Positions 5,254 to 13,962 are shown, counted from the first letter of the stretch. The stretch: DNA of 17,467 nt from JAIMBK01 sp040755975 (GCA_040755975.1 JBFLZY010000060.1:1-17467), one strand, 5' to 3'. Notes: generated from the sequence alone by a model not told the origin. Translations and numbers: made by a program.

Positions 5254-7623
5254 CTACGCCAGCTCCACCACCGTTACGCCGGCTCCGCCTTCGCCGTGCT
5301 CGCCCAGGCGGAAGGACTTCACCCGCCGGTCGGTTTTCAGCTGCTCCTGGATGGCTGCGCGCAGGGCACCCGTTCCTTTGCCGTGAATCAGGTAGACCCG
5401 GGATAGTCCGGCCAGAAGGGCGTCGTCCAGGTACTTCTCCATTTCCAGCAGGGCCTCCCCGGCGCGCCGGCCGCGCAAATCCAGGTTGACGGAGATATCT
5501 TTGGTTTTGCCCGCCGTCAGGCCGGCGCCGGCCGGCTTTTCGCCGGGTCTTTCGGCGGGCGCCGGCTCTTTGCGGACAAGGCGCAATTCGTGTAAAGGCA
5601 GAGTAAGCCTGATGGCTCCCACCTGCACCTGAGCCTGGCCGGCGCCGACCGGCGCCACCACGCAACCGGTCTGGTTAAACCTGGGAAGGTATACCTCCTG
5701 GCCAGCCTTCACCTCCGCAGGAACCTCGCCCTCCCCTTTTTCCGCCGGGAACTCAGGGGCAGGAATCTTCTCCGCAACCCCCCGGATTTTCCGCCTGGCT
5801 TCAAAAATGGCTTTCTCTCTTTCGGCCTGCGCTTCTTCGTTTGCCCGCGCGCGCATTTCCCGGACGATCTCTTCCACTTCCCGCCGGGCCTGCCGCACCA
5901 GGTACTGAGCTTCCTGGGCGGTCTTTTTTAAAATTTCCTGCCGGCGCGCCGCAAGATCTTTTTCCATCTCCAGGTAGCGCTGTTTAAGCTGCCTGACTTC
6001 ATCTTTTAAGCGGCCGGCTTCCTCCCTGTCCCGGGCGGCCAACTGCCGGTCGCGCTCCACCTCCTGGAGCAAATCCGCCAGGGCAGCCTGTTCTTTGCTT
6101 AGATACCCCTTGGCCCGGGCGATCAGATTGGCATCCACACCGAGGCGCAAGGCGATCGCAAAAGCCTGGCTGCCGCCTGGCCGGCCCGTCAGCAGGCGAT
6201 AGGTGGGCTGAAGCGTAACGGCGTCAAATTCCACGCAGGCGTTCTCCATTCCCTGCCGGCCGTGGACAAACTCTTTCAACTCACTGTAGTGGGTGGTGGC
6301 GATAGTTTTCGCCCCTTTGCCCTGCAACCTTTCCAAAATGGCCCGGGCCAGGGCGGCCCCCTCGACGGGATCAGTGCCGGCGCCCAGCTCGTCCAAAAGA
6401 ACCAGACTGCCCGCGTCGGCTTCCGCCAGGATCTGGACAATGTTCTGCATGTGCGCGGAAAAAGTGCTCAGGCTCTGCTCAATGCTTTGCTCGTCGCCGA
6501 TGTCGGCAAAGACGCGCCCAAAAACACCCAGCCGGGCGGTGACGGCGGGAACGTGCAGCCCGGATTGGGCCATCAGGACCAGCAGGCCCGCCGTTTTCAG
6601 GGCGACGGTTTTTCCGCCGGTGTTCGGCCCGGTAATGATCAGGGTATCGAAATCCTCTCCCAAACGCACGTCGATGGGCACCACGCCGCCGGTGAGCAGC
6701 GGGTGCCGGGCCCCTTGGAAATTGAAAAAAGGCCTGCCGGGATCGATTTCCGGTTCCCATGCGTCCAGCGCCTGGCTGTAGCGGGCTTTGGCCAGAATAA
6801 AATCGATCCGGCCGAGGCAGTCCAGGGAAACGGCGAGTTCTTCCGCCGCGGCGGCCACCTGGGCCGAAAGGGAGGCCAGAATTTTATCGATCTCCTGCCT
6901 TTCGGCCGCCTGCAGCCGGCGGATTTCGTTGTTTGTCTCCACTACGGCCATCGGTTCGATAAAGAGCGTCGCCCCGCTGGCCGACTGATCGTGAACGATC
7001 CCCGGTACCTGGGCGCGAAACTCCTGCTTTACAGGAATCACGTAGCGCCCTTCCCGCAACGTCACCAGGGGCTCCTGCAGGTACTTCTGAATGCCCGGCG
7101 ACCGGATCAGGTTATCCAGCCGCTCTTTGATCTCCTGCTGCAGCCCGGCCAGCCGGCGCCTGATGCCGGCCAGCGCAGGCGAAGCGTGGTCGGAAATTTC
7201 CGGCCCGGGAAGAATGGCCGCCAAAATGTTCTTCTCTAAAGCTGCGAAATTGCCGATGGCGGAGCCGATCTCCCCCAAAAAGGGGTAGCGTTCGCGCCGC
7301 TCCGCAAAAAACTTTTTATGACGCCGACAGGCTTCCAGGGCCTGGCCGACGGCAAAAAGCTCCCCCGGCTCCAGCGTTCCGCCCTGCTGTGCCCTGTGCA
7401 CCTCCCGCCGCACGTCCGGCCAGCCGCCCAGATCGGCCAGGGGCTCAAGACGGAGCAGCTCTCTTCCTTCCGTCGTTTCCGCCTGGGCGCGCCGGATCGT
7501 CTCCCGCCCGGCCAGCGGCCGCAGCGCCAGGGCGAGCTCCCGCCCCGCCGCGGAAACGCAAAAGGAAGCCAGGCGGCTTAAAATTTTTTCATACTCCAGG
7601 CGTTTTAAGGTTTGGGCGTGCAT
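5254..7623 (-). CDS. mutS2: MutS2 family ATPase/endonuclease
   Basis: This MutS paralogue of 789 residues, the usual length, lacks the mismatch-recognition domains of MutS1. After the lever/core region come Walker A GPNTGGKT (332-339), STFSAHM (386-392) and Walker B LVLLDELGAGTD (407-418). A long charged coiled coil follows (about 500-620), then a KOW-like segment (about 640-685) and a C-terminal Smr domain with LDLRG (714-718) and HGKGTGALR (747-755). MutS2 has been linked to suppression of homologous recombination and, in Bacillus subtilis, to sensing collided ribosomes and feeding rescue pathways; the sequence cannot decide between these. The ATG at 7623 is preceded by GAGGAAG at good spacing. 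It follows the U32 gene after a 103-base spacer. Confidence 0.96.
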   Translation of the reverse strand: MHAQTLKRLEYEKILSRLASFCVSAAGRELALALRPLAGRETIRRAQAETTEGRELLRLEPLADLGGWPDVRREVHRAQQGGTLEPGELFAVGQALEACRRHKKFFAERRERYPFLGEIGSAIGNFAALEKNILAAILPGPEISDHASPALAGIRRRLAGLQQEIKERLDNLIRSPGIQKYLQEPLVTLREGRYVIPVKQEFRAQVPGIVHDQSASGATLFIEPMAVVETNNEIRRLQAAERQEIDKILASLSAQVAAAAEELAVSLDCLGRIDFILAKARYSQALDAWEPEIDPGRPFFNFQGARHPLLTGGVVPIDVRLGEDFDTLIITGPNTGGKTVALKTAGLLVLMAQSGLHVPAVTARLGVFGRVFADIGDEQSIEQSLSTFSAHMQNIVQILAEADAGSLVLLDELGAGTDPVEGAALARAILERLQGKGAKTIATTHYSELKEFVHGRQGMENACVEFDAVTLQPTYRLLTGRPGGSQAFAIALRLGVDANLIARAKGYLSKEQAALADLLQEVERDRQLAARDREEAGRLKDEVRQLKQRYLEMEKDLAARRQEILKKTAQEAQYLVRQARREVEEIVREMRARANEEAQAEREKAIFEARRKIRGVAEKIPAPEFPAEKGEGEVPAEVKAGQEVYLPRFNQTGCVVAPVGAGQAQVQVGAIRLTLPLHELRLVRKEPAPAERPGEKPAGAGLTAGKTKDISVNLDLRGRRAGEALLEMEKYLDDALLAGLSRVYLIHGKGTGALRAAIQEQLKTDRRVKSFRLGEHGEGGAGVTVVELA

Positions 7624-7726
7624 CTATCCACTTCCTCTAAAAATATCAGGCGCAAAGCTTAACATGCCAAAAAGGCGCAAAGAAAACATTTTTAAAAAAT
7701 TTTCGTTCACATTTCATCAAAATAAT
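7624..7726. repeat. Spacer between U32 gene and mutS2 with a direct repeat
   Basis: The AT-rich 103-base spacer contains two copies of GGCGCAAAG on the plus strand (about 7649-7657 and 7674-7682), plus the mutS2 Shine-Dalgarno. No terminator with stem and T-run is apparent, so readthrough from the U32 gene into mutS2 is possible. Confidence 0.35.
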
Positions 7727-10273
7727 CTATTCCACGCCCCGGAAAAAGTGCCCGGTAGTGATTCCACCCGGAATTAAAGGGAGGATTACCTCTTTCCCCG
7801 GACCTTTTCCGCCCCGCTCAAGGGCCTGCCGGTAGGCGCGGGTTACTTTGGAAACGTAAGCCGGTCCGTGCCGGCGGGCGTCGATCCGGAGAACGCCCGC
7901 CCCGGTTTCCATCACCGCCCGCAACTCGTCCAGCAGGCAAAGCTCCCGGGAGTTAAAGATGTGCATCCGGCAGAACCGGTCGACTTCGACGGGGAAAAGA
8001 ACGCCCAGGCGATCCTGCAGGTAACATTTGCGCTCCCGGCAGGGCCGCGGGCATTTCTTTTCCGGCGTCAGGCCGCCGAGGACGCTGCCGGGTGCGCAGT
8101 ACTCGGAAACCATTAATTCCACGCCGCCGTGCACCATAACTTCCCCGGGAACCCCCGCGCGGCCGGCAACCTCCCGGATTTGCTCCCCCGTCAATTCCGG
8201 GGAAAGGGCCACCTGCACCGCGCCCGCTGCGTGCAGATAGCGCCCCGTCCAGCTGTTAAATACATTGAAGGCAAAATCCGTGTAAAAGGGGATTTTCAGT
8301 TCTCTAACCAGCTCCAGCAAACCCAGGTTGGCGACCAGGATTCCGTCCACCGGCCACGCGGAGACTTCCCGGCAGAGTTCGTAAATTGCCGGCAGTTCCC
8401 CGTCTTTGATAACCCGCGGCGTGGCGAAAATAAATTTTACTCCGTGTTCCCGGCAGTAGCGGAACCCCGCGGCCAAATCCTCCCGGCCGGCCGGCGGAAA
8501 ACGAAAAGCGTCGCCGCCGAAGTAAACCAGTTTGGCCCCGGCATCGACCGCCGCCTGCACGGAGGCAAGGTCGCCGGCAAAAACGGCCAGGAAGGGAGGT
8601 CCATCAGGAGAAAACTTTCTGGGGGATAAACCAACGCCAATGTTCCCTCGCCGCTGTCTCTTTTTCAAGGCCAGCGCCAGGCGCTGCTCAAAAACTTCCG
8701 GCGAGGCCGCCCCTGCTCCCCGGGCGGCCCGCGCCCTGGCTTCGGCCAAAGACTCGACGGCCTGCCGCCTGGCTGTGTTGATTTCGCTCACCGGGTAAAT
8801 CACCGCCCCTTCCAGGCGGCAATCCAATCCGGCGAGCTGAAAAGGGCTGTTTCCCAAACGGTCCAATTGCCGTTCGAGAAATTCAGTTGTCAACGGCTGC
8901 TTTCGGGCCGGCTCGCCCGGGGAAAGGGTCCTTCCCTCACCCACGTTGCCCTCCTCATCCCGGACGGAAATAACCAGCGGCTCTCCCGCTTTTGCCCGCA
9001 CAGAAAAGTATACCGGTACTTTCCGGATTTCCCGGGGGGAGGTAAAGGTGGCCCTGGCCCGCTCGATCAGTTCTTTGTCGTGCGTTTTAAAGATCCGGTC
9101 CCCCGCGCGGGCCGGACCCCGGTACGCCAGCCTGATCGTCTGTCCCGGCCGGGCGGACGCAACTTTTTTTCCGTTTACGAAAATTTCCCTGACCTCGAAA
9201 CCGTCCCTTCCTCCTTCGGTAACCCAAATCTCCAGACCGTCGCCGACGTTTAAATCGTCCTCCAGGACGACCTGCAGCCAGCCATCCTCCCGGCCGCGCA
9301 CCCGGCCCAAAAACAACCCCCGGTTGTTCGGGCGCTTGCAGTTCATGAGCAACCTGCCCTGCCGCCCGTACAAATAGCCGATGGTAAACTCCCGGTTAAA
9401 AATTTGCGCCAGGTCCTTCGCCTCCTCCGGCGCCACGTAAAATTTCTCCGGCCCCAAAGCAGCGGCCCGGTCAATCAACCGCCGGTAGACGCGGGTCACC
9501 ACCGCCACGTACTCCGGCCTCTTCAGGCGGCCTTCGATCTTAAAAGCGTCAACGCCCGCCTGAATGAGAGCGGGAAGGTGCCGGCTGACGTTCAGATCGC
9601 GCGGGCTTAAAATGTACTCCCCCACCTGCCCGGGATCGGCCAGAGGCCGGCCGTCCTCGTCGACCAGGGTATACGACAGCCGGCAGGGCTGTGCGCAACG
9701 CCCGCGGTTGCCGCTGCGCCCGCCCACCAGGCTGGAGAACAGGCACTGCCCGGAGTAGCAGACGCACAACGCGCCGTGGATAAACACCTCCACCCCGGCG
9801 CCCGTCTCTTCCTTGATTCTTTTCACTTCCTCCAGGCTCAACTCGCGGGCCAGGATGACCCGCTGGAAACCCAGCCGGCGCAGGTGGGCCGCCGCCGGGG
9901 AGTTATGCACGGTCATCTGGGTACTGGCGTGCAGGGGCAGTTCCGGAACAACCTCCCGGGCCAGCGCGGCCAGCCCCAGATCCTGCAAAATGGCGGCATC
10001 GGCGCCGGCGCGGGCGAGAAAAAAAAGAAACCGGGCGGCTTCTTCCAGCTCTTCCTCCGCCACCAGCGTATTCACCGTCACGTAAACCTGCACGCCCCGC
10101 ACGTGGGCGTATTCAATGGCCCGGGCCAGCTCTGCGTTGTCAAAATTCGCCGCTGCCTGCCGGGCGTTAAACGAGCGGCCCCCCAGGTAGACCGCGTCGG
10201 CGCCGTTCTGCACCGCCGCCACCAGCGCCTCCCAGTTCCCCGCCGGGGCCAGCAACTCGGGTTTTCCGGGCAT
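7727..10273 (-). CDS. U32 family protein with two tandem U32-type domains (RlhA/TrhP-like superfamily)
   Basis: This is an 848-residue member of the U32 'peptidase/collagenase-like' family, several of which (E. coli RlhA and TrhP) are now known to act in rRNA or tRNA hydroxylation rather than proteolysis. The first half begins PELLAPAGNWEALVAAVQNGADAVYLGG and carries the U32 signature EVFIHGALCVCYSGQCLFS (162-180) with GRCAQPC (C193, C197). A middle beta-rich/linker part (about 300-540, DUF3656-like) follows. The second half repeats the fold: FAGDLASVQAAVDAGAKLVYFGG (565-587), EVMVHGGVELMVSEYC (711-726) and KCPRPCRERKC (C741, C745, C750). Retained cysteines in both halves fit an iron-sulfur site. 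The ATG at 10273 is preceded by GGTGGA. The substrate is unknown; in this organism an RNA-modifying role is the best guess from family knowledge. Confidence 0.92.
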   Translation of the reverse strand: MPGKPELLAPAGNWEALVAAVQNGADAVYLGGRSFNARQAAANFDNAELARAIEYAHVRGVQVYVTVNTLVAEEELEEAARFLFFLARAGADAAILQDLGLAALAREVVPELPLHASTQMTVHNSPAAAHLRRLGFQRVILARELSLEEVKRIKEETGAGVEVFIHGALCVCYSGQCLFSSLVGGRSGNRGRCAQPCRLSYTLVDEDGRPLADPGQVGEYILSPRDLNVSRHLPALIQAGVDAFKIEGRLKRPEYVAVVTRVYRRLIDRAAALGPEKFYVAPEEAKDLAQIFNREFTIGYLYGRQGRLLMNCKRPNNRGLFLGRVRGREDGWLQVVLEDDLNVGDGLEIWVTEGGRDGFEVREIFVNGKKVASARPGQTIRLAYRGPARAGDRIFKTHDKELIERARATFTSPREIRKVPVYFSVRAKAGEPLVISVRDEEGNVGEGRTLSPGEPARKQPLTTEFLERQLDRLGNSPFQLAGLDCRLEGAVIYPVSEINTARRQAVESLAEARARAARGAGAASPEVFEQRLALALKKRQRRGNIGVGLSPRKFSPDGPPFLAVFAGDLASVQAAVDAGAKLVYFGGDAFRFPPAGREDLAAGFRYCREHGVKFIFATPRVIKDGELPAIYELCREVSAWPVDGILVANLGLLELVRELKIPFYTDFAFNVFNSWTGRYLHAAGAVQVALSPELTGEQIREVAGRAGVPGEVMVHGGVELMVSEYCAPGSVLGGLTPEKKCPRPCRERKCYLQDRLGVLFPVEVDRFCRMHIFNSRELCLLDELRAVMETGAGVLRIDARRHGPAYVSKVTRAYRQALERGGKGPGKEVILPLIPGGITTGHFFRGVE

Positions 10274-10292
10274 TTTCCATCCACCACTTTAG

Positions 10293-10549
10293 TTATTGGA
10301 CTCCGTTCGCAGCGCCAGGTACGATCTTATATTGACCATATCTGGTGTACATCTCGATTGCTTCCGCGATGCTCTCATAGACAACTGCATCGTTTATATT
10401 TTCATATTCGCGAACGATAATATTCCATTCCCCACCGAAGGCGCAATTTCTTTGGCAAAATCCGCGGGTAAAAGATTAACTTTGTTTATCTTAAGTATAA
10501 CGATTTCGACCGGAAAAATAAAGAGATCGCAAATCCAACCGGTTTTACT
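10293..10549 (-). pseudogene. Probable broken small gene (one-base frameshift), unknown family
   Basis: Two minus-strand frames join into protein-like sequence. Upstream (10549 to about 10430) reads VEIVILKINKVNLLPADFAKEIAPSVG without a stop; downstream (about 10430 to the TAA at 10295-10293) reads EWNIIVREYENINDAVVYE, then SIAEAIEMYTRYGQYKIVPG. The frames meet at a run of four G (plus strand CCCC, 10430-10433), and a fifth G would fuse them into APSVGEWNIIVREY. No ATG/GTG/TTG start precedes it in frame, so it also seems to lack its 5' end. Base composition is AT-richer than the neighbouring genes. I do not recognise the family. A sequencing error in the homopolymer is an alternative explanation. 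The opposite-strand frame over the same bases looks less protein-like. Confidence 0.4.
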
Positions 10550-10747
10550 TTAAATACCGAACACGAAATTATCCGGTTAAACGGTTAACCCAAACCGTTT
10601 TAATAATGATAGTTGAAGTTATTCAGCATCAACCGGAGGAGCCTGTACAAAGAAGCGGTTTAAAGAAAGATCGTGATACCCTGCGGCCTAATGCCGCAGG
10701 TTCATCAAGACAGGCGGTATAAAATTTGATTCGGGCAGTTGATAGCT
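10550..10747. other. Spacer downstream of nadE
   Basis: These AT-rich 198 bases hold a stem-loop (10680-10700) and a second palindrome, AAACGGTT-N6-AACCGTTT (10579-10600). No coding frame with a start and ribosome binding site was found on either strand. Confidence 0.4.
10680..10700 (-). terminator. Candidate terminator stem-loop after nadE
   Basis: CCTGCGGC-N5-GCCGCAGG forms a perfect 8-bp GC-rich stem with a five-base loop, 47 bases past the nadE stop. On the minus strand it is followed by GTATCACGATCTTTCTTT, a poor, delayed T-tract. It may terminate inefficiently or simply protect the 3' end of the nadE message. Confidence 0.5.
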
Positions 10748-12418
10748 TCAATCTTTTTGCCAGGCGATGGGCATGCGCCGGCCCAGGCCGAAGGCCTTGG
10801 TGGTTACTTTCAGCCCGGGGGCGGCCTGGCGGCGCTTGTATTCGGCGCGGTCGATCTTCCGGATAATCTCCTGCACCAGCGCCGGGTCGAATCCGGCCGC
10901 GACGATTTCGGCGGCCGGTTTATTTTCTTCGACGTACAGGCGCAGCACGGCGTCCAGCACCTCGTACGGGGGAAGGGAGTCCTGGTCTGTTTGCCCCGGC
11001 CTTAACTCGGCGGAAGGGGGTTTGGTTAAAACGCCGGCGGGAATAACTTCCCTTTCCCGGTTGATATACCTGGCCAGAGCGTAGACCATCATTTTGGGCA
11101 CGTCGGAAATGACGGCCAGGCCCCCCGACATATCACCGTAAAGGGTGCAGTACCCCACCGCCAGTTCCGACTTGTTCCCGGTGGTCAGGACCAGGTAACC
11201 TTCCCGGTTGGAAATGAACATTAAAATATTGCCGCGGATGCGCGCCTGGATGTTTTCTTCCGCCAGGTCCACGAGGGGTATGCTCCCTTCATTTAAAACG
11301 TCAAGGTAGGCGCTAAAAATTTTCTGGATGGGGATTTCGCGGTAGCCGATCCCCAGGTTGGCCGCCAGCCGGCGGGCGTCCGCCAGGCTCCCCGGCGAAG
11401 AATAAACGGACGGCATGGCCACCCCCAGGACGTTTTCCGGGCCGCAGGCGGCGGCGGCCAGGGCGGCGGTCACCGAAGAGTCGATCCCGCCGCTTAAACC
11501 CACCAGCGCCCGCCGAAAGCCGGTTTTCCGCAGGTAGTCGCGGATTCCCAGCACCAGGGCGTGGTAAATGCAGCTCACGTCTTCCGGTACGGGAGCACGG
11601 TAAACCTTTTCCGGAAATATTTTTTGTTTTTCCGCCGAACAATCATCCGCGGATAGTTTATTATCCGTGCAATCAAGGCACAGCACGTCCTCGCCAAAGC
11701 TTCCCGCCCGGCAAATCGTTTCCCCCCGGGGATCGACTGCAAAACTGGTGCCGTCGAAGATCAGCTCGTCGTTGCCGCCCGCCTGGTTGACGTAGAGAAA
11801 TGCCTTGCGGTACTTGGCGGCCATTTTTTGCAGCATATCGGCGCGCCGGCCGATTTTCCCGAAATGGTACGGGGAGGCGGAAATATTTATGATCAAATCA
11901 GCCCCCTGCGCCACCAGTTCTTCCACGGGATCGACGGCGTAAAGGCGCCTGTTCCAATAATCTTTATCGTTCCAGACATCCTCGCAGACTGTCAGGCCCA
12001 GCTTCAAGCCTTTAAACGAAACCGGCTTTCTTTCTTTGGCCGGTTTAAAGTACCGGCTTTCTTCAAAGACGTCGTAGTCCGGCAAAAGGGTTTTGTCCTG
12101 CCGGCCGATCAGCCGGGCGTCCGCAAACAGCAGCGCGGCGTTGTAAAGATCCCCGTCCTCCCTTACCGGAGCCCCGACCAAAATACCCACTGCCCCACTG
12201 GCCGGGGCGATCTTTTTGGCCAGCGCCGCTTCCACCCGGTCTAAAAGGTCCCGGCGCCACAAAAGATCCCGCGGCGGGTACCCCACCAGGGCCAGTTCCT
12301 GAAAGACGACCAGGTCTGCCTTGATCAGTCGCGCGAACCCAACAACCCGGAGAATTTTCTCCACATTATACTGAATTTTCCCGATTACCGGGTTAAGCTG
12401 GCCAACCAGGATTTTCAA
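10748..12418 (-). CDS. nadE: Glutamine-dependent NAD+ synthetase
   Basis: NadE amidates nicotinic acid adenine dinucleotide to NAD+ using ATP and ammonia channelled from glutamine. The N-terminal carbon-nitrogen hydrolase (glutaminase) domain has the Glu-Lys-Cys triad at E41 (VVFQELALVGYPPRDLL), K109 (GRQDKTLLPDYDVFEE) and C145 (LTVCEDVW). The synthetase domain has the pyrophosphatase P-loop SGGIDSS (309-315) and the typical TTGNKSELAVGYCTLYGDMSGG and KPPSAELRPGQTDQDSLPPY stretches. The frame is open further upstream to 12505, but those 29 residues are not family-like. The TTG at 12418 sits about six bases after GAGGTGGG and yields 556 residues beginning MKILVGQLNPVIG, so I chose it. It lies downstream of glnA, whose product it needs, with a hairpin in between. 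Confidence 0.94.
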   Translation of the reverse strand: MKILVGQLNPVIGKIQYNVEKILRVVGFARLIKADLVVFQELALVGYPPRDLLWRRDLLDRVEAALAKKIAPASGAVGILVGAPVREDGDLYNAALLFADARLIGRQDKTLLPDYDVFEESRYFKPAKERKPVSFKGLKLGLTVCEDVWNDKDYWNRRLYAVDPVEELVAQGADLIINISASPYHFGKIGRRADMLQKMAAKYRKAFLYVNQAGGNDELIFDGTSFAVDPRGETICRAGSFGEDVLCLDCTDNKLSADDCSAEKQKIFPEKVYRAPVPEDVSCIYHALVLGIRDYLRKTGFRRALVGLSGGIDSSVTAALAAAACGPENVLGVAMPSVYSSPGSLADARRLAANLGIGYREIPIQKIFSAYLDVLNEGSIPLVDLAEENIQARIRGNILMFISNREGYLVLTTGNKSELAVGYCTLYGDMSGGLAVISDVPKMMVYALARYINREREVIPAGVLTKPPSAELRPGQTDQDSLPPYEVLDAVLRLYVEENKPAAEIVAAGFDPALVQEIIRKIDRAEYKRRQAAPGLKVTTKAFGLGRRMPIAWQKD

Positions 12419-12439
12419 AAAAACCCACCTCAGAAGGAA

Positions 12440-12465
12440 CGGGAGCAGGCGAAAACCCGCTCCCG
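12440..12465 (-). terminator. Hairpin between glnA and nadE
   Basis: On the minus strand CGGGAGCGGG and CCTGCTCCCG form a 10-bp stem including one G-U wobble, with loop TTTTCG. The wobble would be an A-C mismatch on the plus strand, so the stem is built for RNA of the gene direction. TTCCTTCTG follows, not a strong T-run, and the nadE Shine-Dalgarno comes right after. It is either a partial terminator of glnA or an mRNA-processing/stability stem. Confidence 0.5.
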
Positions 12466-12528
12466 ACGTTTGCTGCTTTTTGCCAATGGGCAGTGAAAAC
12501 CGCACCTTTTTACCGGATTATTTCCGGA

Positions 12529-13962
12529 TCAAATGTCGAAGTACAGGTAAAATTCGTAGGGATGGGGTCTGATCCGCACTTCGTCAATTTCTTTCGCCCG
12601 TTTATATTCTATCCAGACATCGATGACATCTTGAGTGAACACGTCGCCTTTGAGCAGGAAGTCGTGGTCTTTCTCCAGAGCGCAGATTGCTTCCTCCAGG
12701 GAGCCGGGGACCTGGGGAATACTTTTTGCCTCTTCCGGCGGCAATTCGTAAATATCCTTATCCACCGGCGCGCCGGGGTCGATTTTGTTCTGAATCCCGT
12801 CCAGTCCGGCCATCAGCATGGCCGCAAAGGCCAGGTAAGGGTTGCAGGAACAGTCCGGCGGCCGGAACTCGATGCGCTTGGATTTCGGGTTGGGCGAATA
12901 AACAGGAATTCTAATGGCCGCGGAACGGTTGCGCTGCGAATAAACCAGGTTCACCGGCGCCTCGTACCCCGGCACGAGCCGTTTGTAAGAATTGGTCGTG
13001 GGCGCGCAGAAGGCCATTAAAGCCGGCGCGTGCTTCAGCAGCCCGCCGATAAAGTACAGGGCGGTCTGAGAAAGCAAAGCGTAACCCGCCGGGTCGTAGA
13101 ATAAATTTTTCCCTTCTTTCCACAGGCTGATGTGCGTATGCATCCCGCTGCCGTTGTCCCCGAAGATGGGCTTGGGCATAAAGGTGGCCACCTTGTTGTG
13201 CTTTCTGGCTACGTTCTTCACAATGTACTTGTACAGCATGATTTTGTCGCCCATGTTGACCAGGGAATCAAACTTCATGTCGATTTCGGCCTGGCCGCCG
13301 GTGGCCACCTCGTGGTGGTGCACCTCCACCTTGATGCCGGCCTTTTTCATGGTCAGGACGATTTCGCTGCGCAGATCCTGCTGCGAATCGTGCGGGGGAA
13401 CGGGGAAATAACCCTCTTTGTAACGCGGCTTATACCCGAGGTTGGGATTCTCTTCTTTCCCCGTGTTCCAAGCCCCCTCTTTGGAATCCACGAAATAGTA
13501 GCCGTAGTGCTGATTTTGGGCAAACCGCACGTCGTCCAGGATGAAAAACTCCGCCTCCGGTCCGTAGTAGCTGGTGTCGGCGAGCCCGCTTTTCTTCAAA
13601 TACTCTTCCGCCTTTTTGGCCACGTAGCGGGGGTCCCTGGTATACGGCTTTTTTGTCAGCGGATCGTAAATATCACAAATCATTGAAAGAGTGGGTATTT
13701 CGCAAATGGGGTCCAGGACGGCCGTATTGGGGTCCGGGATTAAAATCATGTCGCTTTCGTTGATTTTTTGAAAGCCCCGGATTGACGAACCGTCAAAACC
13801 GACCCCTTCCACAAAGATACTTTCCATGATGTCGTCCATTTCCGTCAGTTCCTCGGCAGGCATGGAAAAATGCTGCCAGAGGCCCGGCAGATCGTTAAAT
13901 TTCAAATCAATAATTTCAATGTTGTTGTCTTTAATGAATTGCAACACTTCTTCCGGTTTCAT
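12529..13962 (-). CDS. glnA: Glutamine synthetase, type I (beta-like)
   Basis: GlnA condenses glutamate and ammonia to glutamine with ATP, as a cytoplasmic dodecamer. The 477-residue product shows FDGSS (56-60), GPEAEFF (134-140), the HHHEVATGGQ ligand loop (215-224), PKPIFGDNGSGMH (263-275), NPTTNSY-like APTTNSYKRLVPGYEAP (320-336) and NRSAAIRIP (345-353). EGAWN to GYFPVPP (162-190) includes the insertion typical of the GSI-beta subclass. IYELPPEE (404-411) places Y405 at the adenylylated tyrosine of enterobacterial GlnA. The frame opens at 13989, but ATG 13962 follows AAGGAG at ideal distance and starts MKPEEVLQFIKDNNI, so it is the start. The split glutamate synthase genes lie upstream and nadE downstream. 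The leader suggests attenuation. Confidence 0.97.
   Translation of the reverse strand: MKPEEVLQFIKDNNIEIIDLKFNDLPGLWQHFSMPAEELTEMDDIMESIFVEGVGFDGSSIRGFQKINESDMILIPDPNTAVLDPICEIPTLSMICDIYDPLTKKPYTRDPRYVAKKAEEYLKKSGLADTSYYGPEAEFFILDDVRFAQNQHYGYYFVDSKEGAWNTGKEENPNLGYKPRYKEGYFPVPPHDSQQDLRSEIVLTMKKAGIKVEVHHHEVATGGQAEIDMKFDSLVNMGDKIMLYKYIVKNVARKHNKVATFMPKPIFGDNGSGMHTHISLWKEGKNLFYDPAGYALLSQTALYFIGGLLKHAPALMAFCAPTTNSYKRLVPGYEAPVNLVYSQRNRSAAIRIPVYSPNPKSKRIEFRPPDCSCNPYLAFAAMLMAGLDGIQNKIDPGAPVDKDIYELPPEEAKSIPQVPGSLEEAICALEKDHDFLLKGDVFTQDVIDVWIEYKRAKEIDEVRIRPHPYEFYLYFDI

Noticed and set aside
6262..7239. Long plus-strand open frame (325 codons) opposite mutS2
   Set aside because: It is antisense to well-conserved mutS2 coding sequence, is Gly/Gln/Pro/Arg-rich as GC-rich shadows are, and resembles no family.
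9776..10420. Plus-strand frame of 214 codons across the start of the U32 gene
   Set aside because: Most of it lies antisense to conserved U32 sequence, with shadow-like composition.
10296..10553. Plus-strand 85-codon frame in the nadE-U32 spacer
   Set aside because: The minus-strand reading of the same bases is more protein-like; the plus frame has no ribosome binding site.
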